DNA of 64,000 nucleotides, from contig NZ_JAECMT010000002.1 in the NCBI RefSeq assembly GCF_016019935.1, positions 496,001 to 560,000 on the forward strand, written 5' to 3'. This stretch comes from Paenibacillus sp. GSMTC-2017 (GTDB lineage: Bacteria > Bacillota > Bacilli > Paenibacillales > Paenibacillaceae). Below, in pieces: positions 8,797-18,050 of the stretch (the first letter of the stretch is position 1; the number at the start of each line of letters is the position of its first letter). Below the pieces are notes generated by a model. That model saw nothing but the letters and a program-made list of their open reading frames with translations. It was not told the DNA's origin and did not search any database. The translations under genes were made by a program, and so were the position numbers.

Positions 8797-10764
8797 TTAT
8801 CCTTTAACGTTAAGCTCTTTATATTTTGCAACATACCTACATACTGTTTGCACTACCGTAGCATGTGACCACGTAAGAGGCGCTACTGATAGAGGAGATC
8901 CGTCAAACGGATTTAACTGTTCTGGCAATAAGCCGCTTTGTAAGGCATGATTAGTAACCCACTGTAATGTTCTTCGAGGTTCCTCAAGATCTTGGATAGA
9001 CTGGGCAGAATCAATTTCAAAGTTAGCAACCCATAACGTACAAATAATCCACGGATTACCAGGCACTTTATCGATATCGCCCGATTGTTGGAAGTAATAA
9101 TCGTTAGTATATCTTGCGATCCCACCAACATCTGTTTTGATACGGAGCCCCTCTTTGATAGCTCTCATCGTCCGAATTACTCGATCATCATCCACTGGGA
9201 GAACACCAAACTCAAACACTCCAAACACACTGCTCTCTAGTGTCAAATCTTTCACCCAACGATTTTCCTTTTGGATTAGACCACGGGCAAACCGCCCAGT
9301 CTCCTCATCCCACAGATGAGTGATAATACCTTGTTTAATACTTTGTGCTGCACTTTTATATCGATCGCTACGTTCATAATCACCGAATAAATCTGTAAAA
9401 AAGGCTGCTGCCATTAACCCGCCATAGACGGATGCCGCCGTATAGGTCCAAATGCCGTAACGTTCTTCCCACAAATCGTAGCTTGGCTTTGGTAACGAAA
9501 GCGCTGGCTCCATATATTCGCTTAAGAAAGAAGCTCCTTTACGAATTAGATTACTATATAGGGATTGTGGTAGTTCGATGACACCATGCCGCAGATAATC
9601 TCTCCACAAGGCAAACAGAACGAGTGCAGTCTCATCCTCCTGAATAGGAAGTCTTCTACTACCCTGCACAATATATGGATGCCAGCTGGAGCCTACTGTA
9701 CCGTCTGGATTGTATTTGTGATACAAATAACCATCCGGTGACAACGCATTTGCACAGAAATGAAAAAACGGTGCAATTACACTTTGATATCCGGCCATCG
9801 ACATAGCATCAGCAATGAGCGCTCCATCTCGCGGCCACATGTAACTATAATGATCTCGGTTATATTGCAAAATATCAGTATCGTTAGCTGCCAATATCGC
9901 TCCACGCTCATCAACTTGAGTTCGAACAAGCAGTAAACTTTGCTTAAATTGTTTTACTACAGATAGAGGTAGATCTCCTAAATCATTTTCGGATCGACGA
10001 AGCCAATGATTCCAATATACAACCATCCGACTAAGCAACTTCTCCGGATGATTATCATGAACATATCGATCAAGCTCCTTGACTTCCTCAAGATTGCGAC
10101 CGATAGACATCCAATAATAGATCGTTTTTTCGGAATGAGGTTCTACATGTGTTTGGAAGCTTATTGTACTGTCTACAGAACCTTGAGCAATCGTATTACC
10201 CATTAAGACACCATCTTCAGCATCCCGCCATGTTCCTTCTGCTGATTGGAACCTCTTAATGCCTGTGGAATACTGCATTATGCCACCTTCATCGGAAAAC
10301 CCGTTGAACATAAAATAGTTAGAACGTTTGTAATGATACAAACTATGATTTTCGGGATAATAAACAGCCGTGTCACCTACTTCGGAGCCGTCAATCATAA
10401 GATCCTGATGAAAAAACAACCGAACATTTCGTGATTGATCTCTTCGATTTCTTACAACGACACGTTTGATGTAAATACATTCGCGCTGATGGATGCCATC
10501 GTTAATATACAATTCAATGCCAAAACGATGGTGTTTAGCAACGATATTCGTTACTAATGAATCCTCGATATAATCAAGCTCAAAGCTCCATTCCGGTTCA
10601 TCGAGCCACGAGAACACCCCATCCACCCAAATACCAAATCGGCAATAATGTCCACCTACATGATTCAATTGACCAACGTACGGATAATAGATATCCCTAA
10701 TATAACAATGTTGGTCTAGATTAAGCAGCATCTTTCCGTTGCCGATTACGAGATGACGGGCCAT
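8797..10764 (-). CDS. GH15 glucan hydrolase (glucoamylase-like)
   Basis: A 655-residue glycoside hydrolase of family 15, which releases glucose from the non-reducing ends of alpha-glucans or acts on related glucosides. An N-terminal beta-sandwich (about residues 1-250) precedes the (alpha/alpha)6 catalytic barrel with YMWPRDGAL near residue 320 and DLWEERYGIWTYTAA, which carries the likely catalytic acid. No signal peptide, so it should act in the cytoplasm on stored glycogen. Its start overlaps the end of glgA by 19 nt, so it belongs to the glycogen operon and takes the position that glgP has in Bacillus subtilis. Substrate is inferred from that context. Confidence 0.88.
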   Translation of the reverse strand: MARHLVIGNGKMLLNLDQHCYIRDIYYPYVGQLNHVGGHYCRFGIWVDGVFSWLDEPEWSFELDYIEDSLVTNIVAKHHRFGIELYINDGIHQRECIYIKRVVVRNRRDQSRNVRLFFHQDLMIDGSEVGDTAVYYPENHSLYHYKRSNYFMFNGFSDEGGIMQYSTGIKRFQSAEGTWRDAEDGVLMGNTIAQGSVDSTISFQTHVEPHSEKTIYYWMSIGRNLEEVKELDRYVHDNHPEKLLSRMVVYWNHWLRRSENDLGDLPLSVVKQFKQSLLLVRTQVDERGAILAANDTDILQYNRDHYSYMWPRDGALIADAMSMAGYQSVIAPFFHFCANALSPDGYLYHKYNPDGTVGSSWHPYIVQGSRRLPIQEDETALVLFALWRDYLRHGVIELPQSLYSNLIRKGASFLSEYMEPALSLPKPSYDLWEERYGIWTYTAASVYGGLMAAAFFTDLFGDYERSDRYKSAAQSIKQGIITHLWDEETGRFARGLIQKENRWVKDLTLESSVFGVFEFGVLPVDDDRVIRTMRAIKEGLRIKTDVGGIARYTNDYYFQQSGDIDKVPGNPWIICTLWVANFEIDSAQSIQDLEEPRRTLQWVTNHALQSGLLPEQLNPFDGSPLSVAPLTWSHATVVQTVCRYVAKYKELNVKG

Positions 10765-12209
10765 CTTTCGTTCTCCTTTCGGTGAGCGAGCAGTTGTGCG
10801 TACATGTTCAAATAAGCTTTGGCTGACACATCCCAGCTATAATCTCCACGGGAACCATTTTCCACGATTTTTTTCCATGTTTCTTCATCGTTATAACATG
10901 CCAGCGCTCGTTTCACGGTGTACAAATAGTCATGTGCATTATAATTAGAAAAGCTAAAACCATTGCCTTCCCCGGTATATTCGTTATATGCCTGAACGGT
11001 ATCCTTTAGCCCTCCCGTCTCACGAACAATCGGAACTGAACGATATCGAAGCGCAAGTAGTTGACTTAAACCACAAGGCTCGAACTTGGACGGCATAGCA
11101 AAAATGTCTGAACCAGCGTATACTCTACGCGCCATTCGCTCACTATAGCCATGCCAAACGACAGCCTTTTCTGGATGACGTCTTGCTACATCTGCAAATA
11201 GTTGTTCATAATGCGTTTCCCCCGCTCCGAGTACGACAAGTTGCACATCTTCTTCCAAAACTTCATCAATCGTTGCTGCGATTAGATCAAAGCCCTTCTG
11301 TTCAACAAGTCTAGAAACGATTCCAATTAACGGAATGGACGAAGATTGTGGTAATCCAAGTTCCGCTTGTAAATCAACTTTATTTTTACGTTTACGAGAA
11401 ATAGAGTTACGGTAAGGTGTATGCAGCGCCATATCATTCATTGGATCATATAAGTCTTCATCAATTCCATTCACAATACCGACTAAATCACCCGCACGAT
11501 ATCGCAACAGTGAGTCAAGATTCTCACCGTAATAAGGCGTTTGAATTTCTTGTGCATACGATTCACTTACTGTAGTTAGCTTGTCCGCGTACACAAGCCC
11601 ACCTTTCATACAACTTGCAGCTCCATAAAATTCAAGAGATTCCGCGACGAATAGATCATCTCCAGCACCTGTTAGTTCTTTCAGTAAATCAATGCCGAAT
11701 ATGCCCTGATACTTTAAGTTATGGATCGTAAAAACGGACTTCGTATAAGCCCATGCAGGATCGAATGCATATCTTGTTCTGAGTAGAAATGGTATTAGTC
11801 CCGTTTGCCAATCGTTGCAATGAACAATGTTAGGATGAAAATCCATATAACGTACTGCTTCCATCACGGCAAATGAGAAGAAAACAAAACGCTCTGCATC
11901 ATCACCATAACCATACAAACCTCTACGTTTAAAATACAATTCATTATCAATTAAGTAATAAGTAACACCATCGATCGTCCCTCTTTGAAGTCCACAATAT
12001 TGATTGCGCCAACCAAATGACACTTGAAATTCAGCTATCGTTTCAAAATACGCTAAGTACTGTTCGGCTATATCCTCATACTTAGGTAATACGACTCTAA
12101 CGTCAACGCCACGTTTGTTTAATGCTTTTGGCAATGCTCCTGCAACGTCCGCCAGACCACCTGTTTTCGCTAGAGGCACTGCCTCTGAAGTTGCGAACAA
12201 TATGTTCAT
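10746..12209 (-). CDS. glgA: Glycogen synthase
   Basis: ADP-glucose-dependent GT5 glycosyltransferase that extends glycogen chains. The N-terminal ADP-glucose motif KTGGLADVAGALPKAL is intact, and the GT-B C-terminal half has SRLVEQKGFDL, FAMPSKFEPCGLSQL and VRETGGLKDTV. From the ATG at 12209 (GAGGGGG site, MNILFAT start typical of GlgA) the protein has 487 residues, the usual length. The frame extends 18 codons further upstream without a better site. It lies 54 nt downstream of glgD. Confidence 0.96.
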   Translation of the reverse strand: MNILFATSEAVPLAKTGGLADVAGALPKALNKRGVDVRVVLPKYEDIAEQYLAYFETIAEFQVSFGWRNQYCGLQRGTIDGVTYYLIDNELYFKRRGLYGYGDDAERFVFFSFAVMEAVRYMDFHPNIVHCNDWQTGLIPFLLRTRYAFDPAWAYTKSVFTIHNLKYQGIFGIDLLKELTGAGDDLFVAESLEFYGAASCMKGGLVYADKLTTVSESYAQEIQTPYYGENLDSLLRYRAGDLVGIVNGIDEDLYDPMNDMALHTPYRNSISRKRKNKVDLQAELGLPQSSSIPLIGIVSRLVEQKGFDLIAATIDEVLEEDVQLVVLGAGETHYEQLFADVARRHPEKAVVWHGYSERMARRVYAGSDIFAMPSKFEPCGLSQLLALRYRSVPIVRETGGLKDTVQAYNEYTGEGNGFSFSNYNAHDYLYTVKRALACYNDEETWKKIVENGSRGDYSWDVSAKAYLNMYAQLLAHRKENERWPVIS

Positions 12210-12263
12210 TTTCTTCTTTACCCCCTCAAGAAGGTGAAGCGGCCTAAGCGACCGCTTCAGCAC

Positions 12264-13376
12264 TTATATTAATTTTCTTTTTCCAGCTAGAAAAGGAGAA
12301 CTACCAACACCTCGGATATCACGTGCTTCTTCGACTCGAACATCTTTATCCAAAATACTGTAATGTATGTGGCTATTTAAGCCGATTTGTCCGTTTTGCA
12401 TAATGATACTATCTTTCACGACAGCCCCTTTTTCAACCTGTACACCTCTAAACAAAATGCTATTAATGACCGTTCCTTCGATGCGGCATCCGTTACCAAT
12501 TAGCGAATTTTTCACCTTTGATTCCGAAGAATATCGAGTTGGTGGTGCATCCTTTACTTTTGTATAAATAGGTCCGGGCTGAAAGAACAGCTCGCGCCAA
12601 ACATTCGGTTTTAATAGATTCATATTATGTTCATAATAACTTGCAAGCGTATTAACAACGCCTAAATAACCTTCATATTGATAGCCATATACGTTCAGCT
12701 GATCAAGCCTTGAGAAAATAGCATGTTTGACAAAATGATCATGTCCTTGTGCAAGCGAAGTTTCAACAAGCTCCATTAACAGCTCCTTACGCATCACATA
12801 CATCTCCATTGAGGTAGTATCGCTAATCATTCGGCCATAATGGTCCTGAATAGCTTTAATACGTCCGTCATCCCCCATCTTCACCTTGCGAGCTTTTCCG
12901 GAAAATGGATCGTTTTGTTGCTTGCAGACAACAGTTATATCCGCGCCTTTCTCTATATGAAAGCCAATCACATCTTCGAAATCAATGTTACAAACCATAT
13001 GGCTTCTAGTAATAACAACAAATTCAGCAGAAGATCGTTTGAAATAATCTCTATGTTGGTAGAAGTGATAGAGATCACCTCTGCTAATCTCTTGGATATC
13101 ATCCGTAGCTGGCGGCAGAATAAACAATCCGCTCTGACGATGCTGTAAATCCCAATGCTTTCCTGAACCTAGATGATCCATTAAAGAACGATACTTCGTA
13201 TGAGCAAATACAGCAACATTACTAATACCTGAATTCACCATACTAGAAAGAACAAAATCGATTAGTCTATATCTTGCACCAAACGGCACAGTTGCCAGAC
13301 AACGTCCTTGTGTTAATCTTTCCAACTCATCCGTCTCATGAATAAGATTAATAACGCCTAATACTTTATGTTTCAT
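12264..13376 (-). CDS. glgD: Glucose-1-phosphate adenylyltransferase, GlgD subunit
   Basis: Second, regulatory-type subunit of ADP-glucose pyrophosphorylase as found in Bacillales (GlgCD heterotetramer). The nucleotidyltransferase fold is recognisable ([18 protein letters not shown]), but the N-terminal G-rich loop of the active subunit is degenerate ([16 protein letters not shown] in place of [10 protein letters not shown]), as expected for GlgD. The C-terminal left-handed beta-helix has repeated hexapeptides ([16 protein letters not shown]). Start ATG overlaps the glgC stop (ATGA), giving coupled synthesis of both subunits. Confidence 0.95.
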   Translation of the reverse strand: MKHKVLGVINLIHETDELERLTQGRCLATVPFGARYRLIDFVLSSMVNSGISNVAVFAHTKYRSLMDHLGSGKHWDLQHRQSGLFILPPATDDIQEISRGDLYHFYQHRDYFKRSSAEFVVITRSHMVCNIDFEDVIGFHIEKGADITVVCKQQNDPFSGKARKVKMGDDGRIKAIQDHYGRMISDTTSMEMYVMRKELLMELVETSLAQGHDHFVKHAIFSRLDQLNVYGYQYEGYLGVVNTLASYYEHNMNLLKPNVWRELFFQPGPIYTKVKDAPPTRYSSESKVKNSLIGNGCRIEGTVINSILFRGVQVEKGAVVKDSIIMQNGQIGLNSHIHYSILDKDVRVEEARDIRGVGSSPFLAGKRKLI

Positions 13377-14539
13377 GATTGCTCTACCTCCAGCAGTTGG
13401 TGTTCAACCGATACGTATTGCTCCACTGCCACTACAGTAATAGCGTCATCATTAGGATCACCAATCGTTACACCGGCCTGCACAACAGCACCTTCTCCGA
13501 TAATTGCTCTATGAATATGTGCGCCAGCTCCAATACGAACATTAGGCATTATTACAGACTCAGTAACGGTGCTACCCCGCTCCGCATGAACACCATAAAA
13601 TAATACAGAACGATCGACGGCCCCTTCCAAAATACAACCTTCCGTCACAAAAGAAGAGGTAACCTCTGCTGTAGATGATGCAAACTGCGCCGGACGATTT
13701 GGACTAACAGAGAAAATTCGCCACTCTGGATCATATAGATCAAGCGAAGGTTCATCCGCTATCAAATCCATATTAGCCTCCCACAGCGATTCTATCGTTC
13801 CAACATCTTTCCAATAACCTTTAAACGCATATGTATGTAGACGTAATCCATCACGCAACATCGCTGGGATGACATCTTTACCAAAGTCATTGCTTGATAA
13901 TCGATTGGACTCATCGTAAATTAAATATTTCTGAAGTGCTTTCCACGAAAAAATATAAACACCCATAGAAGCAATGTTACTTGTCGGATTTTTTGGCTTT
14001 TCTTCAAAGGCTCGGATTCGATCTTCATCATCTACATGCATAACACCAAAGCGGCTAGCTTCTTTCCAATCTACTTGTATCCCTGCTATCGTGACATCCG
14101 CCTCGCAGCTCTTATGATGCTGCAGCATCAGATCATAGTCCATTTTATAAATATGGTCACCCGATATAACAAGCACGTATTCTGGATTATAACGCTCGAT
14201 AAAAGCCATATTCTGATAGATCGCATTTGCTGTCCCTTTGTACCAAACTCCACCTCTTTGCTTAACATAAGGCGGCAAAATAGTCATGCCACCATCACGT
14301 CGATCGAGTCCCCAAGGACTCCCAATACCTAAATATCGATTAAGTTCCAAAGGTTGGTATTGCGTGAGAACGCCAACGGTATCAATGCCTGAATGGGCAC
14401 AATTGCTAAGAGTGAAATCGATAATGCGATACTTCCCTCCGAAATATACGGCAGGTTTAGCTAGATCTTTTGTGAGCACACCTAGTCTCTTTCCTTCGCC
14501 TCCTGCAAGCAGCATAGCGATCATTTCTTTTCGGCCCAT
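13373..14539 (-). CDS. glgC: Glucose-1-phosphate adenylyltransferase, GlgC subunit
   Basis: Catalytic subunit forming ADP-glucose from glucose 1-phosphate and ATP, the first committed step of glycogen synthesis. The signature loop [20 protein letters not shown], the phosphate-binding region [12 protein letters not shown] and the catalytic GDHIYKMDY are intact. A C-terminal beta-helix follows. I chose the ATG at 14539 (AAGGAG, 9-nt spacing), giving 388 residues; the open frame upstream runs into glgB. It follows glgB by 16 nt. Confidence 0.96.
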   Translation of the reverse strand: MGRKEMIAMLLAGGEGKRLGVLTKDLAKPAVYFGGKYRIIDFTLSNCAHSGIDTVGVLTQYQPLELNRYLGIGSPWGLDRRDGGMTILPPYVKQRGGVWYKGTANAIYQNMAFIERYNPEYVLVISGDHIYKMDYDLMLQHHKSCEADVTIAGIQVDWKEASRFGVMHVDDEDRIRAFEEKPKNPTSNIASMGVYIFSWKALQKYLIYDESNRLSSNDFGKDVIPAMLRDGLRLHTYAFKGYWKDVGTIESLWEANMDLIADEPSLDLYDPEWRIFSVSPNRPAQFASSTAEVTSSFVTEGCILEGAVDRSVLFYGVHAERGSTVTESVIMPNVRIGAGAHIHRAIIGEGAVVQAGVTIGDPNDDAITVVAVEQYVSVEHQLLEVEQS

Positions 14540-14555
14540 GGACACCAACTCCTTC

Positions 14556-16475
14556 TTAAATTGTGTCCCCCATGTGTGGAGAAAGCAGCAGAAATGTGAG
14601 TGGGGGTAAATGAATGGAAATACTTTGCTCGCGACCATGCCACATTATATTTTCGCTTACGTAGCAGTCCTTCGCTTGTGTTACCCCTCCGCCAAATAGA
14701 ATGTCATTGCTATGAATAATTGAGTAGTAATTGCCTGGCTCAGGAACACCGATTCGATAATCGTGGTAGTCATTTCTGGAGAAGTTGGCAACGATGATGG
14801 AAAGGCTAGAAAAGCCACAACGAATAAAGGATATGACGGATTGCTCATAATTATGAACATCTATCCAACTAAAACTTTCATGATCACTATCTCTTTCCCA
14901 TAAGGATGGCAATTGACGATAGGTTTGGTTGAGTGTTTTGACATATTGTTGCATCAAATTGTGGGAGTCATATTGCAATACCATCCAATCGAGCATGTCA
15001 CCATCTTTCCACTCATCGAACTGCCCCCATTCGCCTCCCATAAACAGAAGCTTCTTACCTGGATGCGTCATCCAATAACCATAAAATAGTTTTAATTGCT
15101 GAAATTTTTCTTCGTAGGAGCCTGGCATTTTATTCAATAATGATTTTTTGCCATGAACGACTTCGTCATGTGATAGTGGGAGAACATAATTTTCCGAAAA
15201 TGCATAACAAAGCGAAAATGTGATCAGATGGTGATGCCCAGGTCTATCAAAAGGGTCTAGCTCCATATAACGAAGCATGTCGTTCATCCAACCCATATTC
15301 CATTTGAAATTGAAGCCAAGGCCTCCCTTGTAAGTCGGCGAAGTAACGGCAGGCCACGCAGATGAATCCTCTGCTAGCATTAAGGTGTCGGGGTAGTAGT
15401 GAAATACAGTCTCGTTTAATCTCTTGAGGAAGCGTAGAGCGTCTAAGTTGTCTCTTCCGCCAAATTCATTGTAGGTGTACATGTGGTGTGGTTTATCCAT
15501 ATGCAAGTTAAGCATATTGGCGACAGCGTCTACTCGTAGTCCATCAATGTGGTAGATGTCCATCCAAAAAATTGCGTTTGATATGAGGAAGCTAAGCACT
15601 TCTCTTTTGGAAAAATCGAAAGCAAGTGTCCCCCATTGTGGAAGCTCTGCCCGATTGGAATCAGCACCTTCAAAAATCGGTGTCCCATCAAATAATCGTA
15701 AACCGTGATTATCTTTACAGAAATGTCCCGGTACCCAATCCAATATGATACCGATATCATTCTGATGACAGCTATCAATAAATCTCATCAGTCCATTAGG
15801 ATTCCCATATCGACTCGTTGCGCTATAAAAACCTGTAATTTGGTAACCCCATGATTGGTCTAGTGGATGCTCCATAATGGGCATTAATTCAATATGGGTG
15901 TACCCCATATCACACAAATAAGGAATGATATCATCGGCCATTTCCTCGTACGTATAAAAAATCTCTTTTCCCTTGATCTTCCATGAACCAATATGTACTT
16001 CATAAATCAAAAGTGGATTTGAATATGGCTTTCGTATTTTTTTTACGGATTGCCATTCTTCATCTCCCCAATGATATCCCGTCAAATTAGTAACAACAGA
16101 TGCTGTCCCTGGCCTACGTTCGGCTAAAAAAGCATACGGATCACTCTTTCGAATTGGAATACCATCTCTAGTAATTAATTCATACTTGTACAATTCACCT
16201 TCTGATAGTTCAGGAACAAATAGCGTGAAGATGCCAGTTGTTCCTTGCCGAACCATAACGTGCAACTTTCCATTCCAGTTATTGAAGTCACCAATGACCC
16301 GCGCTTCAGACGCATTTGGCGCCCAAACTGTAAATCTTACACCATCGATGCCTTCCCAAACGATAGGATGCGCCCCCATAAATCGATAGCTATGATAAGA
16401 GGAGCCTTGATTGAATAAGTAGAGATCTTGCTCTGATAATCCATACAGCGATGTCTCAATCAACCGCAGCTTCAC
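14556..16475 (-). CDS. glgB: 1,4-alpha-glucan branching enzyme
   Basis: GH13 branching enzyme introducing alpha-1,6 branches into glycogen. The N-terminal CBM48 ([20 protein letters not shown]) precedes the barrel with the usual regions: [20 protein letters not shown] (nucleophile Asp), LAEDSSAWP (acid/base Glu) and [12 protein letters not shown]. First gene of the glycogen operon. The start is doubtful: GTG at 16475 sits directly against GGGAG, while a TTG at 16463 has GGGAGG 11 nt upstream. A TATAAT is visible about 45 nt upstream (near 16500) but without a good -35. Confidence 0.95.
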   Translation of the reverse strand: MKLRLIETSLYGLSEQDLYLFNQGSSYHSYRFMGAHPIVWEGIDGVRFTVWAPNASEARVIGDFNNWNGKLHVMVRQGTTGIFTLFVPELSEGELYKYELITRDGIPIRKSDPYAFLAERRPGTASVVTNLTGYHWGDEEWQSVKKIRKPYSNPLLIYEVHIGSWKIKGKEIFYTYEEMADDIIPYLCDMGYTHIELMPIMEHPLDQSWGYQITGFYSATSRYGNPNGLMRFIDSCHQNDIGIILDWVPGHFCKDNHGLRLFDGTPIFEGADSNRAELPQWGTLAFDFSKREVLSFLISNAIFWMDIYHIDGLRVDAVANMLNLHMDKPHHMYTYNEFGGRDNLDALRFLKRLNETVFHYYPDTLMLAEDSSAWPAVTSPTYKGGLGFNFKWNMGWMNDMLRYMELDPFDRPGHHHLITFSLCYAFSENYVLPLSHDEVVHGKKSLLNKMPGSYEEKFQQLKLFYGYWMTHPGKKLLFMGGEWGQFDEWKDGDMLDWMVLQYDSHNLMQQYVKTLNQTYRQLPSLWERDSDHESFSWIDVHNYEQSVISFIRCGFSSLSIIVANFSRNDYHDYRIGVPEPGNYYSIIHSNDILFGGGVTQAKDCYVSENIMWHGREQSISIHLPPLTFLLLSPHMGDTI

Positions 16476-16573
16476 CTCCCAAAAAAGTAATTACGCTTAT
16501 TATACATACTTCTGTGAAAAAAAACAGTCTATTTTCATAGAACATAACTCGACATAGTAGGTGTGTGTCATAA

Positions 16574-16599
16574 AACCTCACGTTTCGACGTGATTTTTA
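16574..16599. terminator. TTCG-loop hairpin, bidirectional terminator
   Basis: TCACGT (16578-16583) and ACGTGA (16588-16593) enclose a TTCG tetraloop. T-rich tracts follow on both strands. It lies just after the small minus-strand gene at 16609-16836 and probably ends it. Confidence 0.6.
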
Positions 16600-16608
16600 T
16601 GTTGGCAC

Positions 16609-16836
16609 TTATTTTACTAAACTCATTACGCGATTAATATAATAATGTTTAGAACAGTATCCTTTTGTCATAGCTCGCTCTTCACATTTAACCCAGCTAC
16701 ATTTGACAGTTTTCTTAACACGTCTTGGTCTAACGATGGAAGGATCACCATGGCGTAGCTTCCTCTGATGATGCATTGCACATAAACATTTGGCTTTGAC
16801 AGGTTTTATACACCCTTCAATGCTACAGTTATTCAC
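16609..16836 (-). CDS. Small cysteine/histidine-rich zinc-finger-like protein
   Basis: A 75-residue basic protein with two similar halves. The first has CSIEGC, KCLCAMHHQRKLRHGDPS; the second has CSWVKC, KGYCSKHYYINR. The CxxxxC...CxxxH spacing suggests two zinc-binding knuckles. Similar modules occur in phage and HNH-type nuclease proteins, but no nuclease core is present here. Start is GTG at 16836 with a very good AGGAGGG site. It stands alone between the glycogen operon and a divergent regulator. Function unknown; nucleic acid binding is a guess from composition. Confidence 0.7.
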   Translation of the reverse strand: MNNCSIEGCIKPVKAKCLCAMHHQRKLRHGDPSIVRPRRVKKTVKCSWVKCEERAMTKGYCSKHYYINRVMSLVK

Positions 16837-17143
16837 TTAAAGTCCCTCCTGATGTTAAAATTCTAATGACATTATTGCCTTGGAGTGGCACGGATTAATC
16901 TTATAGTGAAAGCGCTTAGTAATAAAGTTCGCTATACGCTCGTTAGAACGGGCAAAATCAAACATATACCCTTAATGCTACGTATAAGCCCGTTTATAGC
17001 TATGAAGTTTAAAATATTAAACAAACGGCATATGGAACAATAAAGAAGCCATTAATTGTTTGTTGTACAGGTTAGTTTAATATTTTATACTTTAATTCTA
17101 TTAATTATGTGTGTTTTGAGTCAGAAGTAAGAGGTGGATTAAT
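16837..17143. other. Intergenic region with nested inverted repeat
   Basis: A 307-bp AT-rich gap between two divergent genes with no open frame of interest. It holds ACGGGC/GCCCGT (near 16946 and 16987), and a 13-bp perfect inverted repeat TAAAATATTAAAC (17010-17022) and GTTTAATATTTTA (17075-17087), with ACAAAC/GTTTGT nested inside. The right arm is about 57 nt before the start of the PAS/HTH gene, where promoter and operator sequences are expected. Confidence 0.6.
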
Positions 17144-18034
17144 TTGTCCGTACATCATCATGTTTTTCAATTACTTAATCAACCAATGCTCATTCTCTCA
17201 GAACAAGACGGCCTTGTGAAAATAGAAGATGCAAATGAAGCTTACTTAGAACTAGTAGGCAAAACACTTGATGCAATTAAACAGTTAAAAAGTTCAACAC
17301 TTAAAGAGAGTTACCATATTGACTTATCAAAACGAATAATCCGTAATGAAATCATCCAAACAAGAAATTGTGACTCAATAACTGTTCGAATCGAACAATT
17401 ACCATTGCCCAAAGCCGAAAATAACAACATTAAAAGAGCATTTATTATATTCGAGGACCTATCTGCTCAACTTTGGATTAACGAACAGCAAGAAAAAGGT
17501 AAAGTTCTAATTAGCGGTATTGTCGACAAACATCTTCAGATTCGATTTTTTAGAGATCTGTTAGCTTCTTTTCTGGTAGATCCTGATCAATCGACAAATG
17601 ATGAGCACTTACTGCAGTATATCGCCGATCATGAACGACAAAAAATGTTAGATACGATGGAAGCTGCAGCACACGTTAACCAAGAGCAACATATGACATT
17701 ACAAACAAGTAAACTTGGTGGCGTGCAGCTCGAGTTTGAGCTAACTTTTATTCCTATATTAAATGGTTTTTGCGAATGCAAACAATTTGCATTCGTTATT
17801 TGGGATTTCCGCCCAACCGATAATGAGATTGATTCAGCAATGAAGCTTAAAATATGGATGGCTAAACGGGATATGTCAACCGGTCAATTATCAGCAGCAA
17901 CAGGAATATCACAACAAACGATTTCTAAACTTCGTAATGGAAAAATCGAGAAGCCCCAAAGGCTAACAGCAGAGCTGATCGCATCGGAGCTTCAAGTTGA
18001 TGTTCATGAAATATGGACAGTTATTCGCAAATAA
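17144..18034 (+). CDS. PAS-like sensor with C-terminal HTH domain, unknown regulator
   Basis: A 296-residue protein, cytoplasmic by composition. The first 110 residues look like a PAS fold (QPMLILSEQDGLVKIEDANEAY is the usual PAS opening; only its ends are quoted as QPMLILS and DANEAYLELVGK). A second PAS-like part is possible at about 120-225. The last 65 residues are an XRE-type HTH: MAKRDMSTGQLSAATGISQQ, then TISKLRNGK. Starts with TTG at 17144 behind GAGGTGG. It converges on helD with only 16 nt between the stops. Probably a ligand-responsive DNA-binding regulator; ligand and targets unknown. Confidence 0.75.
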   Translation: MSVHHHVFQLLNQPMLILSEQDGLVKIEDANEAYLELVGKTLDAIKQLKSSTLKESYHIDLSKRIIRNEIIQTRNCDSITVRIEQLPLPKAENNNIKRAFIIFEDLSAQLWINEQQEKGKVLISGIVDKHLQIRFFRDLLASFLVDPDQSTNDEHLLQYIADHERQKMLDTMEAAAHVNQEQHMTLQTSKLGGVQLEFELTFIPILNGFCECKQFAFVIWDFRPTDNEIDSAMKLKIWMAKRDMSTGQLSAATGISQQTISKLRNGKIEKPQRLTAELIASELQVDVHEIWTVIRK

Positions 18035-18050
18035 ATAATTGTACGTTGAT

